Of a stretch of 64,000 bases of DNA, positions 30,701 through 38,921 are shown piece by piece. The number at the start of each line of letters is the position of its first letter. The stretch's first letter is position 1. A program made the position numbers and the translations under genes. Location of the stretch: contig NZ_JASKMT010000013.1 of assembly GCF_030124175.1 (NCBI RefSeq), positions 82,352 through 146,351 of the forward strand, read 5' to 3'. The DNA comes from Streptomyces sp. 549. GTDB lineage: Bacteria; Actinomycetota; Actinomycetes; Streptomycetales; Streptomycetaceae. Under the pieces are notes generated by a model, which worked only from the letters and a program-made list of their open reading frames with translations, was not told the DNA's origin and searched no databases.

Positions 30701-30916
30701 TCACCAGCCGCCGGAGGAGTTGGAGGAGGTCATGAACTTGCGCACCACGAACACCAGCGCGGCGACGACGGCGGCGAACAGCAGCAGGTTGAAGAGCACG
30801 GTGAAGACGGTCGCCAGAATCCACGTGAGGGCCTTGAAGACGACCAGCGCGACGACGATGATCGCGACCCACTTCACCCAGGACGGCATTCCCGAAACGG
30901 TCTCCCTGGTTCCCAT
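30701..30916 (-). CDS. Small membrane protein, DUF5326-like
   Basis: A 71-residue protein: short head ending WVKWV, then two hydrophobic helices (IIVVALVVFKALTWILATVF and NLLLFAAVVAALVFVV) and a polar tail rich in Ser/Gly. It matches my memory of the DUF5326 family next to the ssgA region in Streptomyces. The ATG at 30916 has AGGGA 7 bases upstream; ATG 30922 is also possible. Function unknown. Confidence 0.75.
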   Translation of the reverse strand: MGTRETVSGMPSWVKWVAIIVVALVVFKALTWILATVFTVLFNLLLFAAVVAALVFVVRKFMTSSNSSGGW

Positions 30917-31081
30917 GATCATTCCCTGCTTTCCCGTTGAGGCGTTCGCGGCGGCTGCGGAGGTGCCGCACACGTACCGCCGCGATCTGTAGTCGATGCT
31001 ATGCGGCGGCCGGGCACGGCGGGAGGGCGGACGTCCCCGGTCCGCCCCTGAGCGGACCCCTACGGGACCCGGGTGCGCGTC

Positions 31082-31399
31082 TCAGCTCTCCGGGGGAGAG
31101 AACACCACCATCACGCGCAGGTCCTCGGTCACGTGGTGGAACCTGTGCGGCACTCCGGCGGGCACGTAGACGACGCTGCCCCGGCCGACCAGCGTGGTCT
31201 CCTCACCGACCGTGAGCGAGGCCCGGCCGCTGACCACGAAGTAGACCTCGTCCTGCGCGTGCGGCGACTGCGGGTCCGGCTCGCCGCGGTCCAGCGCGTA
31301 CAGGCCGACCGACATGTTGCGCTCCCGCAGGAACTGCAGGTAGGCGCCGTTGTTCGCGGCCCGTTCCGCCTCCAGCTCGTCCAGCCGGAACGCCTTCAT
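31082..31399 (-). CDS. Cupin-domain protein
   Basis: A 105-residue single cupin. Motif 1 is HAQDEVYFVVSGRASLTVG and motif 2 is VPAGVPHRFHHV. The His and Glu positions that hold the metal are present. GAGGGG precedes the ATG by 8 bases. Small cupins of this type include isomerases, dioxygenases and binding proteins. The substrate is not predictable. It is transcribed divergently from the holin-like membrane gene. Confidence 0.88.
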   Translation of the reverse strand: MKAFRLDELEAERAANNGAYLQFLRERNMSVGLYALDRGEPDPQSPHAQDEVYFVVSGRASLTVGEETTLVGRGSVVYVPAGVPHRFHHVTEDLRVMVVFSPPES

Positions 31400-31459
31400 C
31401 TGCTCTGCCCCTCTGCCCGTCACTCCCGCGGCGCGCCCGCCTCTGCGACGATCACGTCC

Positions 31460-31837
31460 ATGAAGAACTTCCTGATCACGACGATCGCCAACGCCATCGC
31501 CCTCGCGGTGGCGGTCTGGCTGCTGGGCGGCATCACCCTGACCAGCGGCGACACCGGCGGAAAGACCCTGACGCTGATTCTTGTCGCCTTGATCTTCGGG
31601 CTGGTGAACCTGGTGGTCAAGCCGATCGCGAATCTGCTGTCGCTGCCGCTGCTGATCCTCACCCTCGGCCTGTTCGCGCTGGTGATCAACGCGTTGATGC
31701 TGCTGCTGACGTCCTGGCTCGCCGACAAGCTGGACGTCGGCTTCCACGTGGAGGGCTTCGGCACCGCGCTGCTGGGCGGGTTGATCATCGCCGTCGTCTC
31801 CTGGGCCGTGAGCATGGCCCTGCCCGACGACCGCTGA
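31460..31837 (+). CDS. Four-helix membrane protein of the phage holin superfamily IV type
   Basis: A 125-residue protein with four membrane helices. The stretch LIFGLVNLVVKPIANLLSLP is typical of the bacterial holin-like family (Pfam Phage_holin_4_2-like). No prophage genes are nearby, and the family is common in ordinary chromosomes. A lytic role is therefore not implied. There is no ribosome binding site before the ATG, so the message may be leaderless. Confidence 0.85.
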   Translation: MKNFLITTIANAIALAVAVWLLGGITLTSGDTGGKTLTLILVALIFGLVNLVVKPIANLLSLPLLILTLGLFALVINALMLLLTSWLADKLDVGFHVEGFGTALLGGLIIAVVSWAVSMALPDDR

Positions 31838-31950
31838 CCCCAGACCCCTGACCGGCGACCGCTGACCGGCGCCTTCGCGCACCGCACCACCTGCGCGTCC
31901 GGGCCGCCCGTCCGCGCCGCCCGCCTGCCGGGCACCGGGGGTGATCACGC

Positions 31951-32544
31951 ATGATGGACCGCATGCCCGCAGTCGATCCCGCCGCGACACCCCCGGCGTT
32001 CCCGGCACCCGAGCCGTCCCGGGAGGCGCCGGGCACCGGACGCCGCACGCCCTACCGGGTGTGCTTCGTGTGCACCGGCAACATCTGCCGCTCGCCGGTG
32101 GCCGAGTCCGTCTTCCGGACCCGCGTCGCCGAGGCGGGCCTCGGCGCGCTGGTCGAGGTCGGCAGCGCCGGCACCGGCGGCTGGCACGTCGGCGACCCCG
32201 CCGACCCGCGGGCCGCCGCGTCGCTGCGCGCCGCCGGCTACCCGGACGCGCACACCGCCCGCCAGTTCACGGCCGAGTGGTTCGACCGGCTGGACCTCGT
32301 GGTCGCGCTGGACCGCGGGCACCTGCGGGCGCTGCGCCGCCTGGCGCCGAGCGCCGCGCACGCGGACCGGGTCCGCCTGCTGCGGTCCTACGACCCGCGG
32401 GCCGACGGGGCCGCCGACGTTCCCGACCCCTACTACGGCGGCCCCGAGGGCTTCGGCACCGTGCTGGCCATGGTCGAGGACGCCGTACCCGGACTGCTCG
32501 ACGCGGTCCGCGAGCAGTTGGAGGAGCCTGACCATGACCGGTGA
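31951..32544 (+). CDS. ptpA: Low-molecular-weight protein-tyrosine phosphatase
   Basis: A 197-residue phosphatase. The P-loop CTGNICRS (about 41-48) holds the catalytic Cys, and DPYYGG near the end carries the general-acid Asp. The first about 33 residues form an Ala/Pro-rich leader not needed for the fold. Streptomyces PtpA of this class influences secondary metabolism and development. The gene overlaps the next one by 11 bases, so the two are translated as a unit. Confidence 0.92.
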   Translation: MMDRMPAVDPAATPPAFPAPEPSREAPGTGRRTPYRVCFVCTGNICRSPVAESVFRTRVAEAGLGALVEVGSAGTGGWHVGDPADPRAAASLRAAGYPDAHTARQFTAEWFDRLDLVVALDRGHLRALRRLAPSAAHADRVRLLRSYDPRADGAADVPDPYYGGPEGFGTVLAMVEDAVPGLLDAVREQLEEPDHDR

Positions 32545-33658
32545 CGGAACCAGGGCCGTACGGGCCGGCCTGCCCGCCCGCGAGCCCTACGAGCCGACGC
32601 TGCCCGGGCCGGTGTTCGCCGCCCACTACCACCTGCCGGGCGACCCCGCCGACGCCACCTACACCTACGGCCGGGACGGCAACCCGACCTGGACCGCGCT
32701 GGAGAACGCCCTCGCCGAGCTGGAGGACCCGGCCGGCGACGCGTCCGCGGTGTCCTTCGCGTCCGGCATGGCGGCGATCTCCGCGGTGCTGCTGTCGCAG
32801 GTGCGCCCCGGGCAGGTCGTGGTGCTGCCGAACGACGGCTACAACCTGCTGACGCCGCTGCGGGAGCGTCTGGAGGGCTTCGGCGCCCGGGTGCGGACGG
32901 TGGCCACCGGCAGCCGCGAGCAGGCCGAGGCGGTGCGCGGCGCGGACCTGGTGTGGCTGGAGACCCCTTCCAACCCGGGGCTGGACGTGTGCGACATCCG
33001 GGAACTGGCAGACGCCGCGCACCGGGAGGGCGCGCTGGTCGCCGTCGACAACACGCTCGCCACGCCGCTGGGGCAGCGCCCGCTGGAACTGGGCGCGGAC
33101 CTCTCCGTGGTGAGCGGCACCAAGGCGCTCAGTGGGCACGGGGACGTGCTGCTGGGCTACGTGGCGTGCCGGGACCGGGCACTGGCGGACGGCGTCCGGC
33201 ACTGGCGCAAGATCGTCGGTGCCATTCCCGGGCCGATGGAGGCGTGGCTCGTGCACCGCAGCCTCGCCACGCTGCACCTGCGGGTGGAGCGGCAGGCCGC
33301 CACCGCGCCGCTGGTCGCCGAGGCGCTGCGACGGCGGCCCGAGGTGACCGGGCTGCGCCACCCCGGGCTGCCCGACGACCCGGCGCACCAGGTCGCGGCC
33401 GGGCAGATGCGCCGCTTCGGCTGCGTCGTCTCCTTCACGCTGCCCGACCGGGAGCACGCCGAGCGGTTCCTGGCCGCGCTGGACCTGGTGGACGACGCCA
33501 CCAGCTTCGGCGGGGTCCGCAGCACCGCGGAGCGCCGCGGCCGGTGGGGCGGCGACGACGTGCCGGAGGGGTTCGTGCGGCTGTCGGTGGGCGCGGAGGA
33601 CGCCGAGGACCTCGTCGCGGACCTCACCCGGGCCCTGGACGTGGCGGCGCGCGGCTAG
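32534..33658 (+). CDS. Cystathionine gamma-lyase-like PLP enzyme
   Basis: A 374-residue member of the Cys/Met metabolism PLP family. SGTKALSGHGDVLLGY carries the PLP-binding lysine, and RFGCVVSFTL plus the SFGGVRST block near the C-terminus are family signatures. It would eliminate or exchange the gamma-substituent of cystathionine or a related substrate. It starts inside the end of ptpA. A 14-bp hairpin terminator follows. Confidence 0.9.
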   Translation: MTGDGTRAVRAGLPAREPYEPTLPGPVFAAHYHLPGDPADATYTYGRDGNPTWTALENALAELEDPAGDASAVSFASGMAAISAVLLSQVRPGQVVVLPNDGYNLLTPLRERLEGFGARVRTVATGSREQAEAVRGADLVWLETPSNPGLDVCDIRELADAAHREGALVAVDNTLATPLGQRPLELGADLSVVSGTKALSGHGDVLLGYVACRDRALADGVRHWRKIVGAIPGPMEAWLVHRSLATLHLRVERQAATAPLVAEALRRRPEVTGLRHPGLPDDPAHQVAAGQMRRFGCVVSFTLPDREHAERFLAALDLVDDATSFGGVRSTAERRGRWGGDDVPEGFVRLSVGAEDAEDLVADLTRALDVAARG

Positions 33659-33714
33659 CCGACCCGGCCCGCGGCAGGCGCCAGCCGCCCCCGGGCGCCC
33701 CCGGGCGCCCGGAA

Positions 33715-33753
33715 GGGTGGTTTGGGGCTCCCCCCTCGTGCCCCAAACCGCCC
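33715..33753 (+). terminator. Hairpin terminator after the cystathionine lyase gene
   Basis: A 14-bp stem (33715-33728 with 33740-33753; GGGTGGTTTGGGGC) with one wobble pair and an 11-base loop. Confidence 0.8.
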
Positions 33754-33817
33754 GCCGGGCACGTGCCGACGGCACGTCACACCAGGCTAGTTGACCGAGC
33801 GTCAGTGTCCAATCACG

Positions 33818-33849
33818 TTATCGACACCGGGGTATCGGTCTGCTTATCG
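33818..33849 (+). promoter_or_regulatory. TATCG repeats upstream of the LysR gene
   Basis: TTATCG at 33818-33823, TATCGG at 33833-33838 and TTATCG at 33844-33849 are spaced 11-15 bp apart, about 75 bases before the regulator's start codon. This could be an autoregulatory site of the LysR protein. Confidence 0.3.
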
Positions 33850-33918
33850 TTGCCATGCCCAGAGTGACGGGCAGAGTGACGGATCTGCGTGGGGCCCGTG
33901 CACCGTTGCGGAGGAGAG

Positions 33919-34815
33919 ATGGACCTGGCCCTGCTGCGCACCTTCCTCACCGTGTACCGGGCCGGCTCGTTCACCCGGGCGGCGCAGCTGCTCGGTCTGT
34001 CCCAGCCCGCGGTGACGGGCCAGATCCGCTCACTCGAACGCCACCTGGAACGCCCGCTGTTCGTGCGCGGCGCCCGGGGCGTCACTCCGACCACCGTCGG
34101 CGAGGAACTCGCTCACAAGGCCGCGCCGCACCTCGACGCGCTGCTGGAGATCACCCAGGTCGACCTGGACGCCGCCTCCCCCACCCGGACGCTGCACCTG
34201 ACCGGGCCGCCGGAGTTCACCCGGCTGCGGGCCCTGCCCGCGCTCGCCCCGCTCGCCGCGCAGGGCGTCGCGCTGCGGGCGTCGTTCGGCTCGGCGGAGG
34301 AGTCGCTGGCCTCGCTCGCGGCGGGCCACCACGACCTGGCCATCACCACGGCCCGGCCGCGCGGCGCGGAGCTGTCCGCGACGGCGCTGTGCGACGAGGA
34401 GCACGTCCTGGTCGGCGCCCCGCGCTGGGCGGCCCGGCTGGGCGGTCCGGCCGTGCTGCGCGGGCGCGGCCCGGCCGCGCTCGACGGCGTGCCCGTGGTG
34501 TGCGTGCACGAGACGCTGCCGCTGCTCAGCCACTACTGGGCCACCGTCTTCGACGCCGCGCCCGGCCGGTCGGCGTCGATCGTCGTCCCCGACCTGCACG
34601 GCGTCCTGGAGTGCGTGGCCGCCGGCGCGGGAGTCGCGGTGCTGCCGCGGTACCTGTGCGGGGACGCCCGGGATGCCGGCCTGGTGGTGACGCTGCTCGA
34701 CCCGCCGGTGCCGCCGCTGCGCACCTACTTCCTCGCGGTGCGCAGCGGCACGCTGGCCCGGCCGCACCTGTCCCGGGCCCACGAGTGGCTGCTGCGGGCC
34801 GCCGCCGACTGGTGA
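33919..34815 (+). CDS. LysR-family transcriptional regulator
   Basis: A 298-residue regulator. The N-terminal winged helix-turn-helix (about 2-60) contains GSFTRAAQLLGLSQPAVTGQ, and a two-lobed effector-binding domain follows from about 90 on. GAGGAGA precedes the ATG. It lies between the cystathionine lyase and a NUDIX gene, with no divergent partner. The regulated genes are not obvious. Confidence 0.92.
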   Translation: MDLALLRTFLTVYRAGSFTRAAQLLGLSQPAVTGQIRSLERHLERPLFVRGARGVTPTTVGEELAHKAAPHLDALLEITQVDLDAASPTRTLHLTGPPEFTRLRALPALAPLAAQGVALRASFGSAEESLASLAAGHHDLAITTARPRGAELSATALCDEEHVLVGAPRWAARLGGPAVLRGRGPAALDGVPVVCVHETLPLLSHYWATVFDAAPGRSASIVVPDLHGVLECVAAGAGVAVLPRYLCGDARDAGLVVTLLDPPVPPLRTYFLAVRSGTLARPHLSRAHEWLLRAAADW

Positions 34816-34888
34816 CAGCGGCAGCCTCGGGCCGCGATCCGGCAGGTCGCGAGGTTTCGGAGCGCCCGCCGCGCGGCAGGTTCCTGGC

Positions 34889-35371
34889 ATGGCCGATGAA
34901 CGTCCCGTGGTCAAGCGCACCGCCCGGGCGATCCTGCTGGACGGGGACGACCTGATCCTCATCAAGCGGACCAAGCCCGACCAGGCGCCCTACTGGATCA
35001 CGCCGGGCGGCGGGGTGGAGCCGGCCGACAAGAGCGTCGTCGCCGCGCTGCACCGCGAGGTCGACGAGGAGCTGGGCGGCACGGTCGCCGACGTGGTGCC
35101 CGCGTTCGTCGACACCGTGCCGCACCCCACCGAGCACGAGCCGGACGGTGTGAAGGTGCAGCACTTCTTCGTCTGCCGCCTGAAGTCCATGGACCTCGAC
35201 CGCCGGCACGGTCCCGAGGTCGAGGAGCCGTGCGGAAGCTACGAGTTCGTCCGGCTGCCCTTCACCCGTGCCGGGGTGACCTCCGTCGAGGTGGTGCCGC
35301 CCTCGCTGCGTGCCTACCTGGCGGCCAACATCGAAGGCGTCAGGGCGCTGCTCGCCGACGACCTGGGCTGA
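34889..35371 (+). CDS. NUDIX hydrolase
   Basis: A 160-residue NUDIX-fold protein. The NUDIX box runs GGGVEPADKSVVAALHREVD followed by EELGG. The metal-binding REVDEE core is intact. The Glu normally six residues after the first Gly of the box aligns with Lys, so it departs from strict consensus. Such enzymes hydrolyse nucleoside diphosphates linked to another moiety. The substrate is unknown. It starts 73 bases behind the LysR gene. Confidence 0.87.
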   Translation: MADERPVVKRTARAILLDGDDLILIKRTKPDQAPYWITPGGGVEPADKSVVAALHREVDEELGGTVADVVPAFVDTVPHPTEHEPDGVKVQHFFVCRLKSMDLDRRHGPEVEEPCGSYEFVRLPFTRAGVTSVEVVPPSLRAYLAANIEGVRALLADDLG

Positions 35372-35519
35372 GCGGACGGCGGCCCCGGGGACGGCGCACG
35401 GCCTCTCGGCTCACCGAACGGCCGCCCGGGTCGGGGCTCGGGGGTCAGGGCAACGGCCCTGGCCCGGTGCACGGTACGGCTCGGCGCACGGTCAGGCTCG
35501 GGGTACGGCTCTGGCCGGG

Positions 35520-36587
35520 TCAGCCGAACCAGCCGTCGAAGGACGCGGCCCCGGCCATCCGGCCGCGCGCCTCCGCCTCCTCGACCACCCGCTGCGCCTC
35601 CTGCCGCCAGGCCTCCGGCGACGCCTCCGCCAGGACCGAAAGGCCCGGAACCGCCCGGCCCGGAACTGCGACGGCGGGCTCGGGCGCGGGCGCGGCCACG
35701 CCGCCGTCCGGCGCCGGGCCGAAGAGGCCCACGTCGGACGGCCGCGGGCCGCCCGTAGCGGACGCCACCCCTGCGGACGGCACCCCTTCGGACGCCGCCC
35801 CGCCCGTGGGCGCGGGGGACGCCGGGGCCGTCGGACGGGCGCGGGTGGGGACCACGGCACGCGGCCGGGACGGCGCGGCACCGACCGGCGCGGCACCGGC
35901 GGACGAGGGGGCGACGGACGAGGGGGCGGCCGACGGGTGGTCGTTGCGGTGCTCGCGGGCGGCGCGGTCGCGGGCCGCGCCGAAGAAGTCGCCGCCCTTG
36001 CGCTTGTAGTCGTCCGTGCCCCACTCCCGGGCAGGCCGCTTGGGCGCGTACTGCAGGTGCGGGATGTGCTTGGCGCAGTGGATGTACGCCTCCTCCACCG
36101 TCACCCGCACCCACAGTTCGGGGCGGCGGCCGGGCACCGGGTCGTCGGGCAGGTGCGGGTGCTCGGCGCGGATCTCGGCGTCCTCCACGATCTCGGCCCG
36201 CCCGTTGACGTGCAGGCCGATGCGGGCCCGGACGAAGTCGACCATCAGGATGCCCAGCCGCGGGTTCTCCTGGATGTTGCCCAGGCTGGCGTGCACGCCG
36301 TTGCCGCGGTACTCCGGGTAGGCGAGGGTGTACTCGTCCAGCACCTGGAGGAAGCCGGGCGGACCGGCCCGGAAACTGCTGTCGCACTCGCCGTCGCCGT
36401 CCGCGGTCGCGAGGAAGAACATCTCCTGGCGCTCGACGAACTCCCGCATGCGCGCGTTGAGATGGTCGAGCATCTGCTCGTCGTAGAACCGGTCCGCGCG
36501 TCCGGTGGACCCCAGTCGCTCCTGCACCGCGTGCTCCCCGGCGCTGCCCGGCCGGGTGCCGCGTCCGTGCTCTTCCACTCCTGCCAC
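35520..36587 (-). CDS. PPOX-type flavin/F420-binding protein with a long Ala/Pro tail
   Basis: A 355-residue protein. Residues about 30-205 form a pyridoxamine-5'-phosphate-oxidase-like split barrel (EFVERQEMFFLATADGDGEC, then PRLGILMVDF and ARIGLHVNGRAEIV). The rest is an Ala/Pro/Gly-rich low-complexity tail with a short helical end. Members bind FMN or F420 and reduce small molecules. It begins 3 bases behind the flavohaemoprotein gene, so both should be made together. This suggests a linked redox role such as nitrosative stress defence. Confidence 0.83.
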   Translation of the reverse strand: MAGVEEHGRGTRPGSAGEHAVQERLGSTGRADRFYDEQMLDHLNARMREFVERQEMFFLATADGDGECDSSFRAGPPGFLQVLDEYTLAYPEYRGNGVHASLGNIQENPRLGILMVDFVRARIGLHVNGRAEIVEDAEIRAEHPHLPDDPVPGRRPELWVRVTVEEAYIHCAKHIPHLQYAPKRPAREWGTDDYKRKGGDFFGAARDRAAREHRNDHPSAAPSSVAPSSAGAAPVGAAPSRPRAVVPTRARPTAPASPAPTGGAASEGVPSAGVASATGGPRPSDVGLFGPAPDGGVAAPAPEPAVAVPGRAVPGLSVLAEASPEAWRQEAQRVVEEAEARGRMAGAASFDGWFG

Positions 36588-36590
36588 GTG

Positions 36591-37961
36591 TCAGTCTCCC
36601 GCCGCGACCAGTTCGTCCAGCGAATCGTGCCGTATGCGTGCCTTGGGTATGCCCGCGCCCCGCAGCGCGTCCACCCCGCTGCGGATCATGCCCGGAGGGC
36701 CGGAGACGTACCCGTCGTAGGCGCTCCACCCGCCGCTCTGGCGGACGGCGTCGGGCAGCTGCCCGGTCAGGCCGGCCGCCCGGATCGGGCAGCCGTCGGC
36801 CACCACGGGACGCACCGACAGCCAGGGGTGCCGCTCGCCGAGCCGCAACATCGTCTCCAGGTCGTAGAGGTCGTGGTCGCTGCGGGCGCCGTAGAACACC
36901 TCGACCGGGCGCGGCCTGCCGTGCTCGGCGACGTCCTCCACGAGCGCCTTGATCGGCGCGATGCCGGTGCCGCCGCCCAGACAGACCAGTCCGTTGTCGG
37001 TCCGGTGGTCCACGGTCATCGCGCCGCCGGGCGGGCCGAGCCGCAGCACGTCACCGGGCTTGGTCCGGTTGACCAGCGCACCCGACACCCAGCCTGCGGG
37101 CACCGCCTTGACGTGGAAGGTGAGCAGCCCGTCGGCGCGCGGCGCACCCGCGAAGGAGTAGTGCCGCCACACCCGCGGCCACCACGGCGTCTCCAGCGAG
37201 GCGTACTGGCCCGCGAGAAAGGGGTAGGGCTGGTCGGGTCGGACGGTGACGACGGCGATGTCACGGGTGCGCAGCTCGTGCGCGACGACCTCGGCGTGCC
37301 ACCAGGCCGGCGCGCGCTGCTCGTCCGCCGCGGCGGCGTCGATCATGATCTGGGAGATGGCGGTGTACGCCCGCACCCAGGCGGCTTCGGCCTGCGGCGA
37401 CCAGCTGCCCGGCGCGTAGCGGGTGAGCGCGGCGATGAGGCACTGGCCGACGGCCGGGTAGTGCTCGGGGCGGGTGCCGTACTTGCGGTGCCCGCGGCCC
37501 AGTCCGGAGAGGTACTCGGTCAGCGTCGCGGCGTCGTCGACGTGCTGCGCGGCGGTGAGCAGCGCCTTGAACAGGCGGTCGCGCTGGGTGTCCATCGCGG
37601 CCGGGAAGAGTTCGCGCAGCTGCGGGTTCTCCACGAACAGCAGCGCGTAGAAGTAGGCGGTGACCTCGTCCGCGATCGGCTCGACCTCGGCCATCGTGCG
37701 GCGGATCAGCACGGCGTCACCAGACGGCCGGCCCGCGGCGGGCTGCGGCCCGGGGTCCCCGGCCGGAGGGGCAGCGGGACCCGGAGGCCTGGAGGCGGTG
37801 GGGGACGCGGCGGTCTGCGGGTGGTGCCCGGGGGTGCCTTCGGGGCCGGTCTGCGCGGCGGTGTCGCGCTGGGCCGGAGGGTCCGCCGCGAACCAGCCCC
37901 AGTCACCACTGCTGCCGGTGTCCCCGCCGGGTATGCCGTTCTGGGCCGACGTGGTGGTCAT
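36591..37961 (-). CDS. Flavohaemoprotein-like (globin plus FAD/NAD reductase)
   Basis: A 456-residue protein. A Pro/Gly-rich head (about 1-75) precedes a globin domain (about 78-215; LGRGHRKYGTRPEHYPAVG has the proximal His). A ferredoxin-reductase-like FAD domain follows (RHYSFAGAP is the flavin-binding RxYS motif), then an NAD domain (GGGTGIAPIKALVE). Flavohaemoglobins convert nitric oxide to nitrate in the cytoplasm. The ATG at 37961 is preceded by a weak GAGG. The head is longer than in classic Hmp, and the globin-reductase order is normal. Confidence 0.88.
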   Translation of the reverse strand: MTTTSAQNGIPGGDTGSSGDWGWFAADPPAQRDTAAQTGPEGTPGHHPQTAASPTASRPPGPAAPPAGDPGPQPAAGRPSGDAVLIRRTMAEVEPIADEVTAYFYALLFVENPQLRELFPAAMDTQRDRLFKALLTAAQHVDDAATLTEYLSGLGRGHRKYGTRPEHYPAVGQCLIAALTRYAPGSWSPQAEAAWVRAYTAISQIMIDAAAADEQRAPAWWHAEVVAHELRTRDIAVVTVRPDQPYPFLAGQYASLETPWWPRVWRHYSFAGAPRADGLLTFHVKAVPAGWVSGALVNRTKPGDVLRLGPPGGAMTVDHRTDNGLVCLGGGTGIAPIKALVEDVAEHGRPRPVEVFYGARSDHDLYDLETMLRLGERHPWLSVRPVVADGCPIRAAGLTGQLPDAVRQSGGWSAYDGYVSGPPGMIRSGVDALRGAGIPKARIRHDSLDELVAAGD

Positions 37962-38444
37962 GTCTGCCTCGCCTTGTACGTCTTCTGGTCGGTCTGTGCA
38001 CTTCCGGAGTCGGAAAGTGGCCGTGAATTCCCCATCTCTCTCGCTGTGCCTCCACCTTGCGTTCCATCGGCGGGGACGGCTCTCCAGCAGGGCGGCGCCA
38101 CGGCCGCCAGGACGATGCGGAGTAGACCATACCGTTACCCCATGCCCGCACAAGCCTCAATCGACAAGCCCGGGAATTCCGGCACATTGTGTGCTGGGGA
38201 CGGAAATTACCCCCGGTAGCGCCGGGCGCGGTGCGGGCTCCGCCGGCAGGGACCTCCGGCGGAGCCCGCACCACGCCTGGTGTCCGCATGCTCCGCCGCC
38301 AAACCCCAGCCGTGCGTTCCGGCCCCTCCCAACCCGACGACCCCAGCCGTCCCGGTGGTTCCCTCACCTCCGTGACGGTGGCCGCCGGGCCGCCTCTCAT
38401 CAGCCCCACACCTGGCAGGCACATGGCAGGCATAGAGTGCCGGC
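37962..38444. other. Divergent intergenic region with a strong hairpin
   Basis: About 480 bases between the flavohaemoprotein (minus) and the GNAT gene (plus). It must hold promoters for both. Its main feature is the perfect 16-bp hairpin at 38231-38271. No coding frame with good bias is seen. Confidence 0.4.
38231..38271. terminator. Perfect hairpin in a divergent promoter region
   Basis: Arm 38231-38246 (GTGCGGGCTCCGCCGG) pairs perfectly with 38256-38271 around 9 bases. Its shape is that of a terminator, but both neighbouring genes start away from it. It may end an unseen transcript or insulate the two promoters. Confidence 0.5.
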
Positions 38445-38897
38445 ATGAGCGACCTCACCATCCGGCCCGCCACCGCGGGCGACCTGCCCGCCCTCGTCGC
38501 CATGCTGGCCGACGACCCTCTCGGCGCGACCCGCGAGTCCCCGCAGGACCTCACTCCCTACCGGGAGGCGTTCGACCGGATCAGCGCCGACCCCCAGCAG
38601 CACCTGGTGATCGCCGAACGCGACGGACGGCCCGCGGGCACCCTGCAACTGACCGTGGTGCCCGGCCTGTCCCGGCAGGGCGCCGACCGGGCCCTCGTCG
38701 AGGCCGTCCGCGTGCACGTGGACCAGCGCGGAACCGGCCTCGGCACCGAGCTGCTGACCTGGGCCGTCGCCGAAGCCCGCCGCCAGGGATGTGCGCTGGT
38801 CCAGCTCACCACCGACGCCACCCGGCTGGACGCCCACCGCTTCTACGAGCGGCTCGGCTTCGAGGCCTCGCACCTGGGCTTCAAGATGCTGCTCTGA
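38445..38897 (+). CDS. GNAT-family N-acetyltransferase
   Basis: A 150-residue acetyltransferase. The acetyl-CoA binding motif A is VRVHVDQRGTGLGTELL (about 86-102), and the end HRFYERLGFEASHLGF is motif B. Cytoplasmic. The acceptor (antibiotic, protein or small amine) is unknown. No neighbour suggests one. Confidence 0.9.
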   Translation: MSDLTIRPATAGDLPALVAMLADDPLGATRESPQDLTPYREAFDRISADPQQHLVIAERDGRPAGTLQLTVVPGLSRQGADRALVEAVRVHVDQRGTGLGTELLTWAVAEARRQGCALVQLTTDATRLDAHRFYERLGFEASHLGFKMLL

Positions 38898-38921
38898 CCG
38901 CTCCCGTGCCGAGAGCGCCCG

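Noticed and set aside
31460..31837. Prophage holin
   Set aside because: The family match is real, but there are no phage genes around it and such proteins are common in normal chromosomes.
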